From: Paramacrobiotus metropolitanus
Lineage: Eukaryota; Tardigrada; Eutardigrada; Parachela; Macrobiotidae
Length of the DNA: 64,000 bases
Assembly (NCBI RefSeq): GCF_019649055.1
Contig: NW_026570229.1
Coordinates: 1,674,001 to 1,738,000 of the forward strand
Direction of reading: 5' to 3'
The notes under the pieces are model-generated. The model made no database searches. It was not told where the DNA came from and was given only the letters and a program-made list of their open reading frames with translations. The number at the start of each line of letters is the position of its first letter. Within the stretch, counting starts at the first letter, position 1. Positions 41,293 through 52,501 of this stretch are shown piece by piece. A program made the translations under genes and the position numbers.

Positions 41293-42966
41293 TTAATTAG
41301 TGTTGCCGGCGTCATCTTGAACTATGATCGAGAGTATATAGTCGCGCAAATCCAACGGTTCTTGGTTGTTCTTAGCCGTTTCATATTCTTCCTTCTCCGC
41401 TTCCGATTTCGCCCATTTGTCATTGCGTTTCAACAGTCCACAGAACTGATCTAACAGTACCGGGCGAATACGCGGTGACGTCAGCAGCGGCGGCTGATCC
41501 GGATGCAGCTCGGAAAGGTCACCGGTTTCGGCGGCTTTTTTCTTGTTGAGAATGCCATACAGATCCGTAGCGACGCTGACCGTCAAATTGCTGTCAACTG
41601 AAATTAAGTAATGGCAAAACGATTACTTACTAATATTCCAATAATTATATCTGTATAGTACATACTCTGTATGTACGAGTACATAATTATGTACGTATGT
41701 ACTCGTATTTTTATTTTACTGTGTGTTACGCGATTCGCATTAGTCGCGAGTATAAAAATCTCCATCGATGTTTTTTTCTAAGTGAAATAGAAAAGTCCGA
41801 TATTCCGTTTCCGCTGCTTGTTACTCTAAAAAGCGCAAGAAGCTTTGCTTTGTTTCAGCAAAGTGTGTAAAGTACGCATGGGAGAGTCAGTCAGTGCGAC
41901 ACACGGGGCACAAAAATCGTTTTTTTTGCCAAGCAGCGTCCATCCATCAGTGATGTCCCGGGATACAAACAACTGAAACAACCATAAAATCTACTCTACA
42001 GATAGTTAAATTTCATTACGCTTCATTAGGGAAGAAAAGTTAGCTGCTTTGATGTTAAACGAAATCACCAGTAAACCGTCGAAATTATTAATGTGCAGCA
42101 GGTAGCGTGTCGTGTACGGTAGTGCGTCCAAAAACTTCTTTTTTCTCACTATGCGATATAACGCCGTCCGCCTAATGGCGTGGATGCATATACTCGCATC
42201 AAATAATTATGGTAGTGCAGTGGCTGCTATACTGTATCTGTAGTGTTTGAAGTCGCTCAGGAAGCAGCAATCGGTAATAAAAATAATTAATATTTGCCTG
42301 GTTATAATATCAGTCTTGCTAATTTTTTCTTGATGATCCAACTATCAATTAAGCTTCATCATTTTTAAGCCTAACTAAATGTCTGCATAGTGGGCTCAGG
42401 TTGATGGACTCTGCTTGTGAGCGATGGCTGGTAAAATCAGTTTTATCCAATTTCCAGAATATTGCGCCGGCTTTATCCCTTAATGTGGCAGCCAGGCGAA
42501 AACGGAATAATTTTCTAAATCGTATGGCTAGCGTACACCGAAAGGTCAGCCTCACTGTATTTTACACAGTTTTTATAATATAAGTAGTAATTCTGAAATA
42601 CGCGTGCAACTGACATTTGACTACCGTAGTCGGCGTTTTTCCACCCTCCATCAGCTGCACCCGCTGTCCGGCACTCCGCACCACATCATCCAGATGCCGC
42701 TTCGCCCGGCAACTGTAGCGGAATCCATAGGCGTGCGCTTTGGACTCCGCACGGCTCCAGTCATAGTGGTGGTCATCGTACAGATTCCAGGAGTCCGCTG
42801 ATTGTGGTGGCTGCCACGCGGGGTGCAGTGGTGGTGTACTGTGTGTATCGGCATCGTCGGCTGCCGGATCTGATCGCTGCAGCGGGGTTTCCAAGGAGTC
42901 GGGAATACACGGTAGCTGGCCGTAATACTTGACGTAGTTGACAATGTTTTTAACGTCCGTCAGCCA
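41293..42966 (-). CDS. Unrecognised gene, 3' part (two exons modelled)
   Basis: The last exon 41597-41293 reads DSNLTVSVATDLYGILNKKK and ends in a hydrophilic, acid-basic mix with IIVQDDAGNTN before the stop; it looks clearly coding. An upstream exon 42966-42645 (WLTDVKNIVNYVKYYGQLP, then a Pro/Asp/His-rich linker and RYSCRAKRHLDDVVR) ends at a possible GTGGAA donor in phase 1, matching the phase of the last exon. The joint spans about 1 kb and the donor is weak. The 5' end is not found; a fragment near 43027-43105 (RLTDGFMTINTLKPEPH) may be a further exon but its phase does not fit. I do not recognise the family. Confidence 0.45.
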
Positions 42967-43601
42967 CTACACGTGAAATAGAAACCGTATGGCCCAGAAC
43001 TGAAGTACTCAGTTGTAAATGGTTGCAGTTGAAAAGGTCACTTTTACCATGAGGCTCCGGTTTAAGGGTATTTATGGTCATAAAACCATCGGTCAGCCGG
43101 ATTCCGAAATTTTGCTAATTTTGATAGGTAAGAATTGTTCCGCAACAGTGTGCGCTTAGTAGTTATCAGTAAGTACTGTAATTAGTTATCTTTCTGCAAG
43201 CTACAGAACTCAAGAATTTCGTTGCCAAGCGCGGTGATGTGGATACAAAGCTACAAGCCTTACCGGTGAACAAAAAGATTTGACTGGTGAACGCTACGAG
43301 TACAAGTATTGTTCATCTGTAGAGAATTTTTGTCAACTTTACATTTGGTCTTTCTTATGAGCAGACAATTACTAAAGTAAATTTCACTCAATTTCACTGA
43401 ATGGATTTACTGGTCTTCTGAAAGCGCACTATCACTGTGAACATTTTTTTTATTTTGTAACGCTAATACGATTGCTTATAAACCGGTATATCCTTCCGAA
43501 ATTCGTGAACTCCCTGCCTGCATGCAAGGAGGCAAAAGTAGGCAGAATAAAAGGCGTCATACAGTAATTATTGTACAAGATAAATAAATTTATTTTGGAT
43601 T

Positions 43602-44515
43602 TTATTTGGTTGGCGGCGGCAATGTTAACGTCGATCCACTACAGCGTCCATTGGTCAGTGCACTGCCGGCCGAGCAAGTGCAGGGAGCTTCACAGGGTTT
43701 GCGGGCGCTGCAGATGGCGTTCGTGCAGGATGGCGGCTTCCGCTCCGACATTTTCTTCACATCTGCATGGGAATAACGTGTTTTGTTCTACATACATTTG
43801 TACGCATCAACCGCAATAAATAAAAGATACTAGCACTCGTATATTTATATGTCCTTAAAAAGTAAAATCACCGCAGAACAAGTACTTGTACTTGGAGACT
43901 ATAGTTTTCGTACTATCGTATGAACTAAGATCGTCTGCAGTTATTTATAAAAAATAAAATAGCTTACAGGTACTCGTAATTAAAAAAATTTTGGACAAAG
44001 CGTTTGCGTTGCGTTTGGGCAAATAGCATAAACGTAAATACAGTATCTCCACTTCGTTCTCTTGGGAACAACGGCTTTGGGAACAATATGCGAGTAGCAT
44101 ATTTCGAGGACGCTTTATTAAAAATCATTATTAATAAATTCTTTCTTATTATTACTTAGATTATTATTTATTAAAATTTCGAAAATTAATTTGATATACG
44201 GTAGTTACTGAGAGAGCTGTAAATGACTGTCGGGTTACCTGTAATAGTGTCGTTGGCTTTCTGTTCGGGTGTTTTGGCACTGGTGGTCTGGTTCAGGACC
44301 GCTTGCACCAACATCTTCTTGTTCTGATCCGCCAAGGGATCATTGACCGTGAAGTGCCGGCTATTGGCCAGCGCATCCAACGGGCCGAGCTGATTAAACA
44401 CCGCGATGGCCGGCGCAACCGCGCCAGCTTGACCGACACTGTTCTGCTGGGCTGCCACCAATCCGGTGAAAGCATAACCAACAAACACGACATATACGAC
44501 ACCTGCTGTGTACAT
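43602..44515 (-). CDS. Small secreted six-cysteine protein
   Basis: Exon 1 44515-44239 and exon 2 43762-43602, phase-1 junction (ACAG|GTAACC and CATGCAG|ATGTG), 145 aa. The Met at 44515 begins a signal peptide (MYTAGVVYVVFVGYAFTGLVAA). An upstream in-frame Met at 44572 is less likely. Residues about 23-92 are hydrophilic and cysteine-free (QQNSVGQAGAVAPAIAVFNQ and on), resembling a propeptide, with an NQT site. Exon 2 holds six Cys at 105, 110, 116, 120, 122 and 133 (C-x4-C-x5-C-x3-C-x-C-x10-C) and a Pro-rich tail. I do not recognise the spacing as a named family. A host-defence or inhibitor-type peptide is possible. Exon layout (secreted leader exon plus Cys-domain exon in phase 1) parallels the defensin and macin genes. 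Confidence 0.78.
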
Positions 44516-45193
44516 TTTTGAAAAATCGATCGTGATGTGCAAAAACAATTCAAAATATTTTTGAAATATCAACTCGAACGCACGATATATTTATTTATAA
44601 ACGCATGGAAATACCGTGGTCGCCGCGGAACAACAAACAGTGACAAGAAAACGCATGAATTTCCAATCAGCTATCTGTAGGAGGTCTAGAAGGTGCAACG
44701 CATCAGCGATGACGCGTGAAATGTGAAAATTAATTTCCGCCCGGTGTCGGTACTTTCCCAAATTGTTCTGTCGGTGGTAATTAAAATCGGTAATGCGATC
44801 ATGAATATTTCCGTGTATTTGTTCTTACGAAACGGCATTTGAGCAAGCGTATTTTTCCGGTCATGTATTTTTGCATCATTTGTTAATGGAAAATATGGAC
44901 TTTGCTAAGAAATTCTCCACAGCAAAATGCCGCTGATTACGTCATGGAAATAATAAATCAGCGCACCGAAATATAGTAAGGTTATTTCTTATTTTCCTTC
45001 TTGTCGCGATGTACTGCGGGAAACACGCAAAAGCGGTTATCTTGTTAAGCATTCGACAGTTGTGCATTGTAAAACAGATTTCTGACAATCTTTGCAGCAA
45101 ATAGCGGTATAGCCCTTTCCAGTCGGTTACCGGTAGATTTTGATTTTTGCAGTTTAGCATTGTGGCAAGACGATACAAAAAAAAGAAACACGT

Positions 45194-48100
45194 TTAGCGT
45201 TTTTCCAAGCGGAACATTTTCTTGAACGCCGCCCGGAAATCCGGCGAGAAGATGGTGTAGATGACCGGGTTGAGGGTACTGTTGACGTAGCCCAGCCAGA
45301 GGAAAAACGCCTCCCAGAAGGTCGACACCAGGCAGGAATCGCCGCAGGTCGGCCGTACCAGGGCGTACACGAAGAAGGGTAACCAGCAAATCACAAACGA
45401 CAACCTAGGAGCAAAAAATAACGATGCTGACTAGGATAGTCAGTTTTTATCTAATACAGATAGAAGGCAGCCAGCTGATAATCTGTATTTTAATTTACAT
45501 TTATTCGGCATAATTATATGTACGTATATATATGTATGTACATATACATTTATATATATACATACGAGTATATGCATACACATGGTATTATGTATATGTA
45601 TACAATTTATGCGTATATAATATCATTCTGTGTATTTAATCTGTATGACGTTCTGGTTTCTTTGCATACCTGAACGTTTTCCGTATTCCGGTCGTTTTAC
45701 AATAATTATGGTCTTCGCATACCGGACACCAGAGACATGATATTTCCGCGTTGGTCCACGTGACAGAAACTTTTTAAAAATTTATATCGTGATGATCATT
45801 GTTTTTATGCATGTTTGTACATGCGATTAATAAAACATTATCTGGATTTCTAAAGTGGAAAAACGCGGAGAATACCGTGTCTGGTACGTGAAACCATATT
45901 TGTGAAAATGTCCGGAATGCGGAAAACGTCGCAGTACAGAAAATAAATTGTAGACATATGGAAAACAGTATTTGTTTTATAAAGAAAATAATAATAATAA
46001 CTTTTTTATATAGAAAACAATAAATTATTGATAAAATTAATTATCGAATGCACACTGTTCGGCTGTCTGTGATAATACTACGGAAACGCTTGCCGGCATC
46101 TAAGTTTAAATTTGGTTACTGTAGTTTTGCGCCACATTGACTATGTTTCTTAAATAAATAAATTAAATACACATTTAAATATACATATGTATGCTCACTG
46201 TGCTCTACCTAGAATTTATTGCGCAGTTGTGGTTTTTTGTTAGCAGAACTATGGTTCGCAACACTAAATATTTGTATATATTATGTATATAAACGTACGT
46301 AATAATAGCCAGCGTCGTAGCCGCTTTCTTCTCGCGTTTCAGCAGTGTCTGATGCCGTATAGACATATTACTGCTGGTCTTCTTGGCCAGCTTCTCCGGA
46401 TTATTCGGCGGCAAGAGATCATGGCCGGAGCTGGCCGTCAGGCACGCCTGGCCGTTGGTGCTGTACTCTGTGCAGTGGTTGCGCAGCGGCTGGTGCAGGG
46501 TTGACATGGGCGGGGTCTCCTGCTCGTCGGAGTTGGTCTGGGTGCTGCTGTTGCGCGCCCGCTCCGCCGGCTCCGTCAGGACCATTAGAAAGCGGCCCTT
46601 CCTTCTGCGGTTGGGACGCACGGACGCCAGTGGGGCACTAACCGTCCGCTTCCGGTGGGGAAGTTTTAGCCGGGATACCCAGGTCCCGTTGTAGAAGGTG
46701 CTCACCTGCCGGGACAGAAACGTTAAGGTCGTTATTGGGATTGAGCTTTGTAATTATGCCACATGGCTTGTAATACTCCCGCTGACCAAAGGAAGAGATT
46801 ACATCGCCATCTTTCTTACACCGAACACGTTCTTACGTCTCCCAAGTTTCTCTAATTTTCATATGGATTTCAAAAATTTTAAAATTCATTTTAAAACTTA
46901 AAGAAGCTGTTTAAGACCTCTGTTTCAGTATAAGAACGATCTTCATAGTTATGTGCACCTATATGCAAAATTTGCAGAAAAGCGGTCCATAACGAGATTT
47001 TTGGTAGATCTGTTTGCGTGAATTTGGGTATTTTAGAAAATTTTATTTTGGCCCTAACGGAATTTTAAGATGGGCTGGTGCACATCTTCACTTCTGCTTC
47101 GTGTTTTTTATTCGACGGCTTATTCTGTTAGTACATACCTGGATGGGCGGGGCCGTGGCTGAGCTGGGCGTGGACGCCGGGGTCTGCTGCTGCGCCGGAT
47201 GCAGCGGATACACACTGACCGCGTCCTTCTCAATCCGCATCTCCTGCAGCGTACTGTGCAACGTGTTCTCCAGGCGTTTCCGCACCCGGCTGCGGGTGCG
47301 CTGGTAGATGAGCCCATACAGCACCAGGATGCCCACCAGGGGCCCGTAGAAAGCCACCATGGTCGCGATGATCTGAAAGGACACATCCTGGCTGATCAGG
47401 CACAGGCCCTGCTGGATGCGGTCCATGTACTGGGCGTCACGCCACCCGAAGACCGGCCCGACGGACAGCATGAAGGAGACGCTCCAGATGACGCCCAGCA
47501 CGCCGTACATCATGACCACGCTGCGGCCCTGGATGTAGCGCATGTTGGTGATGGAAAAGTAGCGGTCGATGGCGATGGCCACCAGGTGCAGGATGGAGCT
47601 GGTGCACAGCCATACGTCCAGCACGGCGTACAGGTCGCAGGCGATGGAGCCCAGCACCCATTTGCCCACGAAGTCGGTTATGGCGGCAAACGGCATCACC
47701 TGTAAACCGGTATACATTAAATTTCTTACAACTTTCACCGATAACTGGAAAAATTTGCAATGGGCAACAGGAACAGATCCAAAGCGTATAAATCGCCGGC
47801 ACCGGGTTCGAACAGAGAAGCGCTTGCTTGTGTAATATGGGGTAAAACGGAACATCTACCTTTCATAGTTCGAAATTGAAGAAAATTGGCGGTTTGGCAC
47901 GTTAGAGTCTTCGTTATCGGAATTAACTAGACTAGGTACAATGTATGACTAAAAATTTGAAAATCGGTCAGTCGGTTCGCGGTTCGAAATTTATTAATAA
48001 AACCTACAAACATGGTGTGGAACTGGAACACATGTAATGCGTATAAATCACCAACACTGGGTTCGAACAGAGAAGCGTTCGTTTGCGCAGTATGTGTTAA

Positions 48101-51100
48101 AACGAGGCATCCAAGGCATCTAATTACTCATACATTGCAGCTTCACTGCAGTTCAATTTCTTCTTGTTTCTTACCTACTGCGAAATTTAGCGCTAATAAA
48201 AGGTCATCCGATCACATTTTTGCCAATTACTGTAAATTATTAATAGTGGGATAGCTTGAGAGGCTCGGTTATACATGTGATTAAAAAGAATCGTTTTTAT
48301 GCATTAGCCAGCAGTGACCGAAATATCTCGAACTTTAAAAACCTGGTACGTTTTTATACGAAATTGTTCTTAAAATAAACGTTGTATCTCCGGTGGCCAT
48401 TCGTTCTGATATGATTTCGCCGAGGTCAAGCAACTTGTCGGTAATAATTATGACCTAATGAGATTGGAGATTAGAATGGATAAATTTAACACCGGCAGCA
48501 GACAGCCAGGAAAACTGCAATCGCGCACGGATTCGGCTGATGCGTAATATGATCTATGGCACCAGGGTTGCCGGGCTGCACGGATGCAAGTTAACCATCT
48601 CCGGCGCAGCGTCATTATTAAAAATTGTCACGCGACCACTGACGTCAGCGGCCGTTGGAATAATCAACTCCTCACATTTCCATCGATTTTTAATCAGCGC
48701 GTCTTCCAAGCAGTGGCATTAATTATACACTTTCTCGTTCAGCAAAACACCGAATTACGGTGATTATCGTCCCATAATGCATAGTGTCTTCTGCATTATG
48801 GATGCTCCTTTCGGGTGAACACTGTTATGTTCAGATTAGAACCCGGAATTTCGTTAATATTCTTCCAAAGAGCATTTGAAGGTCTGTTTCTCTACTTTCT
48901 GAATTATGCTTTGCTTAATTCACCTTTGCTTTGATTAATTACATGCATTAGTCAAAATGCCAAAAAAATTTCTAGAAAATTCTCAAAAAGCGATTGGAAA
49001 ATATAATATATGCACAAAACATTCCACGGTTAAAAAATTGAATAATAACATCAACAAATAGTGTGCAACAGGAACAGAGAACTGCTTGTTTGCGCAATAC
49101 GTTAAAATGTATGCGTTAAAACGACACCTCCATTTTTAATCCTATATTGCATTTGCAGAAACCCAAATTTGCTAAGAGAAAATGCAAAATATATTTACAT
49201 GGAAAATATCGTTAAAAAGTCAATAAAAAACCAGGTTGCAAAAACGCAGTTGTTGTGCTGATTTTCTAAATAGCATAACTTAACAAACACGACACCCTGT
49301 CGACGCAGACGCACCTCATTAGTTATCTCACTATCTTTTTTAACCGATACACATCCATCACCGCGTGTAGGCTTCCCTAATTAAACGTTTTTGCTGCGTC
49401 TGGCGGCCAGTGACGGCATATCGGCACTTTTGACGTATTGACAAAGTGGCACACTGTACACCGCCGCATACTGTACGAATTAGCATATATGTCTTGACTA
49501 AAACCGGCCTCACGCAAACGTTTAACCTGTCGCCGGGTATAAATCAATATATTTATCCCAACGCGCGCGGGTTCCTTTAGCTGTGTTCTTTGGCAGTCAA
49601 GAGCGGTTAATTTAATTTTAGAAAAATGCACAGCGATACCGCGGCAACACATCCATCATTCTGACGTCCACGCGCGCCGGTTACCGCAAAGGTCACCGTG
49701 CGGGTATTGCCGACGGAAGCGGCTAATTAAGCGTGCGGCGCGGATAATTAACTTAGCCCGACCACTCTGCTCATTATCGCCGCGTGTGGTGCAACGCATG
49801 GGAAGCGCGTGGTGCGGCGTAACGAGGTGAGGGAATACGCTCTATTTCACTAGAGGGCAATTTTTTGTTTCCCCGGATGTGCACACTTACCGCGAGGCCC
49901 ACCAGCAGATCCGCCAGGGCCAGCGATACGATGAGCTTGTTCTGGGGAGCTTGTAGCGCTTTAGACTGATGGACGGCAACAATAACGCAGACGTTTCCTA
50001 TCACCTGTAGCACATAAACATAATGAAGTGACACCGCACGTGCTGAATGCTCCAAATGCCGGCTACATAAATTTTCTTAGATTTCTTGGGTTTCTTAGAT
50101 TTCTAAACCGGCACGAATACATATGCACGTGAAACGCAGAATACCGAGCTTATGCAGAATACTTTAAACGCGTGATACTGAAGATATTTCTTAGGTTTCT
50201 TAGGTTTTCTTCGATTTTGCAACAAGCGAAATAAATATACGGAAAATTTTTTTGAAACGCAGCATACCAAACTCATGCAAATGCTAAAAACGCCGGGTAG
50301 TGAAATTTCTTACGTTCGTTGGGTTTCTTAGATTTCCTGAAGAACAAAATATTAGGCGGTTGCAGCTGCAAAATGCAAATATAAAGGCAGCATATTTATC
50401 TACATTATTATCCTTCAAAGTTCGTTGATTTTTAGTGCGTTGCATTCTTACAAATGTTATCTTTTTATTGTTGTTTATTCTTATTCAGCAAAACGTTGCA
50501 CGGCGACGTTAAGAAACTGCAGCTCTAGCTTTTCCCCACCCCTGCACTGCATATCACATTTTCATTAAGAAATCAAGGCGGACATATGGCTGGCGCAGAG
50601 AACCCCAAAATAACCCACACAAATCATGCATCTATATACGATACACACTGTATACATTTCACTTAAATAAACACCAACGTAACCTGAACTTTAATAGACA
50701 CACAGTAGCCAACCCAGCCCGTAAATATCCGCGCTTAATTGACGCCGGTGAATTTCTTGCATTTTCGTCAGGGAATGCAATTAAAACATGCATTACAGCA
50801 TGTTTGTGCATTATCCAATTAAACATGTTTATGCATTATGTTCCTATTTTGCGTTATCTTCTTGTATATCATTTTTCCCGTCGTTATATTAAACATGAGG
50901 ACGGTGATGAGCTACAGGGAAAAAGACGGTTAGCCGGCTTCGTTCCTCGATGGTGCGGATTAGCGGGTGCACGGCAGTTGCACAGGAAGTAAGAGTTTAA
51001 TTACGCGGCACCTGATCACACCGCTTCTTGCAGGGAACACGTCCATATTACTATATACCGAACGGATGCGCACACACCGTTAATATGCTGATAGATTTTC

Positions 51101-52501
51101 GGCGAAGTCTAAGATTAGATTTTGCGCATTGATGTCATGGTAGCGATCGCGGTTGGTTAGGCCAGCGGAATTAGTGGAGGAAGGAGAGCAGTCCCTTGTA
51201 CCGAGCGGAAATGTAATAAATTCAAAGTGGTCTCAAGTCCGTTATTCGGCAAATCCGCGGCGGAACAAGTATGTTCGACTAGTTAACTTCTTAGGGACTA
51301 CCAATGCTGCAAATCCCGCAACGGTTACCGAGATTATCGAATGCAACATTTGGGTTGCTTTTCGTCAGAGCAAATCCAGTGCGTTGCAGAATTATTATTT
51401 TTTGTCTTTTTTTACGTGCTATATTTTCACCTAACTGAACTTTTCCAGCTTCTAATTAAAGCGTTTTCTAAAGAAAAAATTATATTTGGCCACATTACGA
51501 AATCCGAGAGGTTTAAGGAATTTAAGCAATAATTAAGGGCTAATTATCGTCGTGCTTCTTGTGGGCAAACTTTATTTCGAACCCGGCGAATTCGTTTTCA
51601 AAACATAATTGCACGAAAGCCGCAAAATCGTGTGAGAAGTTACGAAACCCAGGAAATTTAAGAAACTTCAGCCTGCTTTAAATATATGCTCGTTGGGTGT
51701 ACATTATGCTTGAGCCGGCAAATTGATATTATGATATGCAATAATTATATTGAAGCCGAAAAAACCTGTGGAAACCTAATAAAATTTGGTATTAACTTAT
51801 GCCATAATATTTTTACTGGTGTTTAGTTTAAGCATACTTTATATTTATGCCGGTAAGTTTATGTACAAATGCAGTTGCTTAAAAGTCCGAAAATTATTTT
51901 ATGCAAAGTTGCATTTGATCTGGAAAATTTACGCTCAAATGCAATTATATGAAAGTGAAAGAATCGTGTGAGGATCTAAGAAACCCAGTAAGCCTAAGAA
52001 ACACCCGGCAGAATTAAATGCTTTTCAATATTCCCTCACGGTACTTGTTCGCTCTATCGAGTATCGACTTACCGTGAAAATAACGAGCACCGCACTGAAG
52101 ATGAGCACCAGTATGGACCCGAAGCTCCACGTCTGGGCAAAGTCCATATCCAGCGGTTCGGCCGTGACCGCCGCATCCACCGTCCCCGGCGTCTCCAGCA
52201 TCCAGCGCGGCGGCGGCGTCATATTGACCGTCGCGTTGACTGCCGGCAGCAACCCGGCCAAGGTCATGCCGGTACGATTGCCTACCGGGGAATTAGCGTG
52301 ATGGATGTGGTTGGCGTGATGGCGGGTGTGTTCGTGCGGTGGAGCGCGTGTGGAGGAGGCCGCGGCGGCCATGGCGGCGGCGTAGCGGTTGGCCGCGGCG
52401 ATGGCCGCGTAGGAGACGTTGTAGCCGCCGCCCGGCTGCAGTGAGCCGGGATAGGGGTGCGTGGCCTGCAGGAGGGCCAGGGCGGCCCCCACGCCGTCCA
52501 T
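45194..52501 (-). CDS. Biogenic-amine-type GPCR (serotonin-receptor-like), five exons
   Basis: Exons: 52501-52073, 50004-49891, 47699-47139, 46705-46299, 45404-45194; phases agree, giving 573 aa. The N-terminal 120 residues are Ala-, His- and Pro-rich with four N-glycosylation motifs (NVS, NRT, NAT, NMT). TM1 spans the exon 1/2 joint (VIGNVCVIVAV). TM2 has SLALADLLVGLAVMPF with the conserved Asp. TM3 has the amine-binding Asp209 (AVLDVWLCTSSILHL) and D225RY. TM5 reads IIATMVAFYGPL, lacking the catechol-binding serines. TM6 is FVICWLPFF after REKKAATTLAII. TM7 is LGYVNSTLNPVIYTIFSPDFRAAFKKMF-like and the tail is very short. The TM7 and tail favour 5-HT1/5-HT7-like or D2-like receptors; serotonin is the better guess because of TM5. 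The large third loop should couple to G proteins. Confidence 0.9.
45520..45612. repeat. TA/TG-rich microsatellite
   Basis: Alternating TATG, TACA and TATA motifs over about 90 bp in the last intron of the aminergic receptor gene. Low-complexity, partly palindromic. Confidence 0.75.
46861..47060. repeat. Dispersed repeat, second copy
   Basis: Related over about 180 bp to 22456-22640: shared CATTTTAAAA, ACGATCTTCAT, TATGTGCA, GCGGTCCATAA and GAGATTTTTGGTA-type strings in the same order. Here the foldback arm on the left is missing. It lies in the intron between exons 3 and 4 of the aminergic receptor. Confidence 0.7.
47762..48125 (+). repeat. Dispersed SINE-like repeat, dimer
   Basis: Two head-to-tail units of about 250-270 bp, each with GGAACA(G/C)ATC...GCGTATAAATC and GGGTTCGAACAGAGAAGCG. 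The GGTTCGAA string resembles the tRNA-type B box. Between the boxes lies TTAGAGTCTTCGTTATCGGAATTAAC. Related copies occur at 49052-49120, 55865-56192, 58010-58262 and 61145-61490, all in the same orientation. It sits in the intron upstream of the TM3 exon of the aminergic receptor. Confidence 0.75.
49052..49125 (+). repeat. Partial SINE-like repeat
   Basis: Shares AGTGTGCAACAGGAACAGAG and TTTGCGCAATACGTTAAAA with the family at 47.8 kb, but the GGTTCGAA core is missing. Confidence 0.6.

Noticed and set aside
47199-47705. 168-codon plus-strand ORF
   Set aside because: Antisense shadow of the aminergic receptor TM3-TM5 exon.
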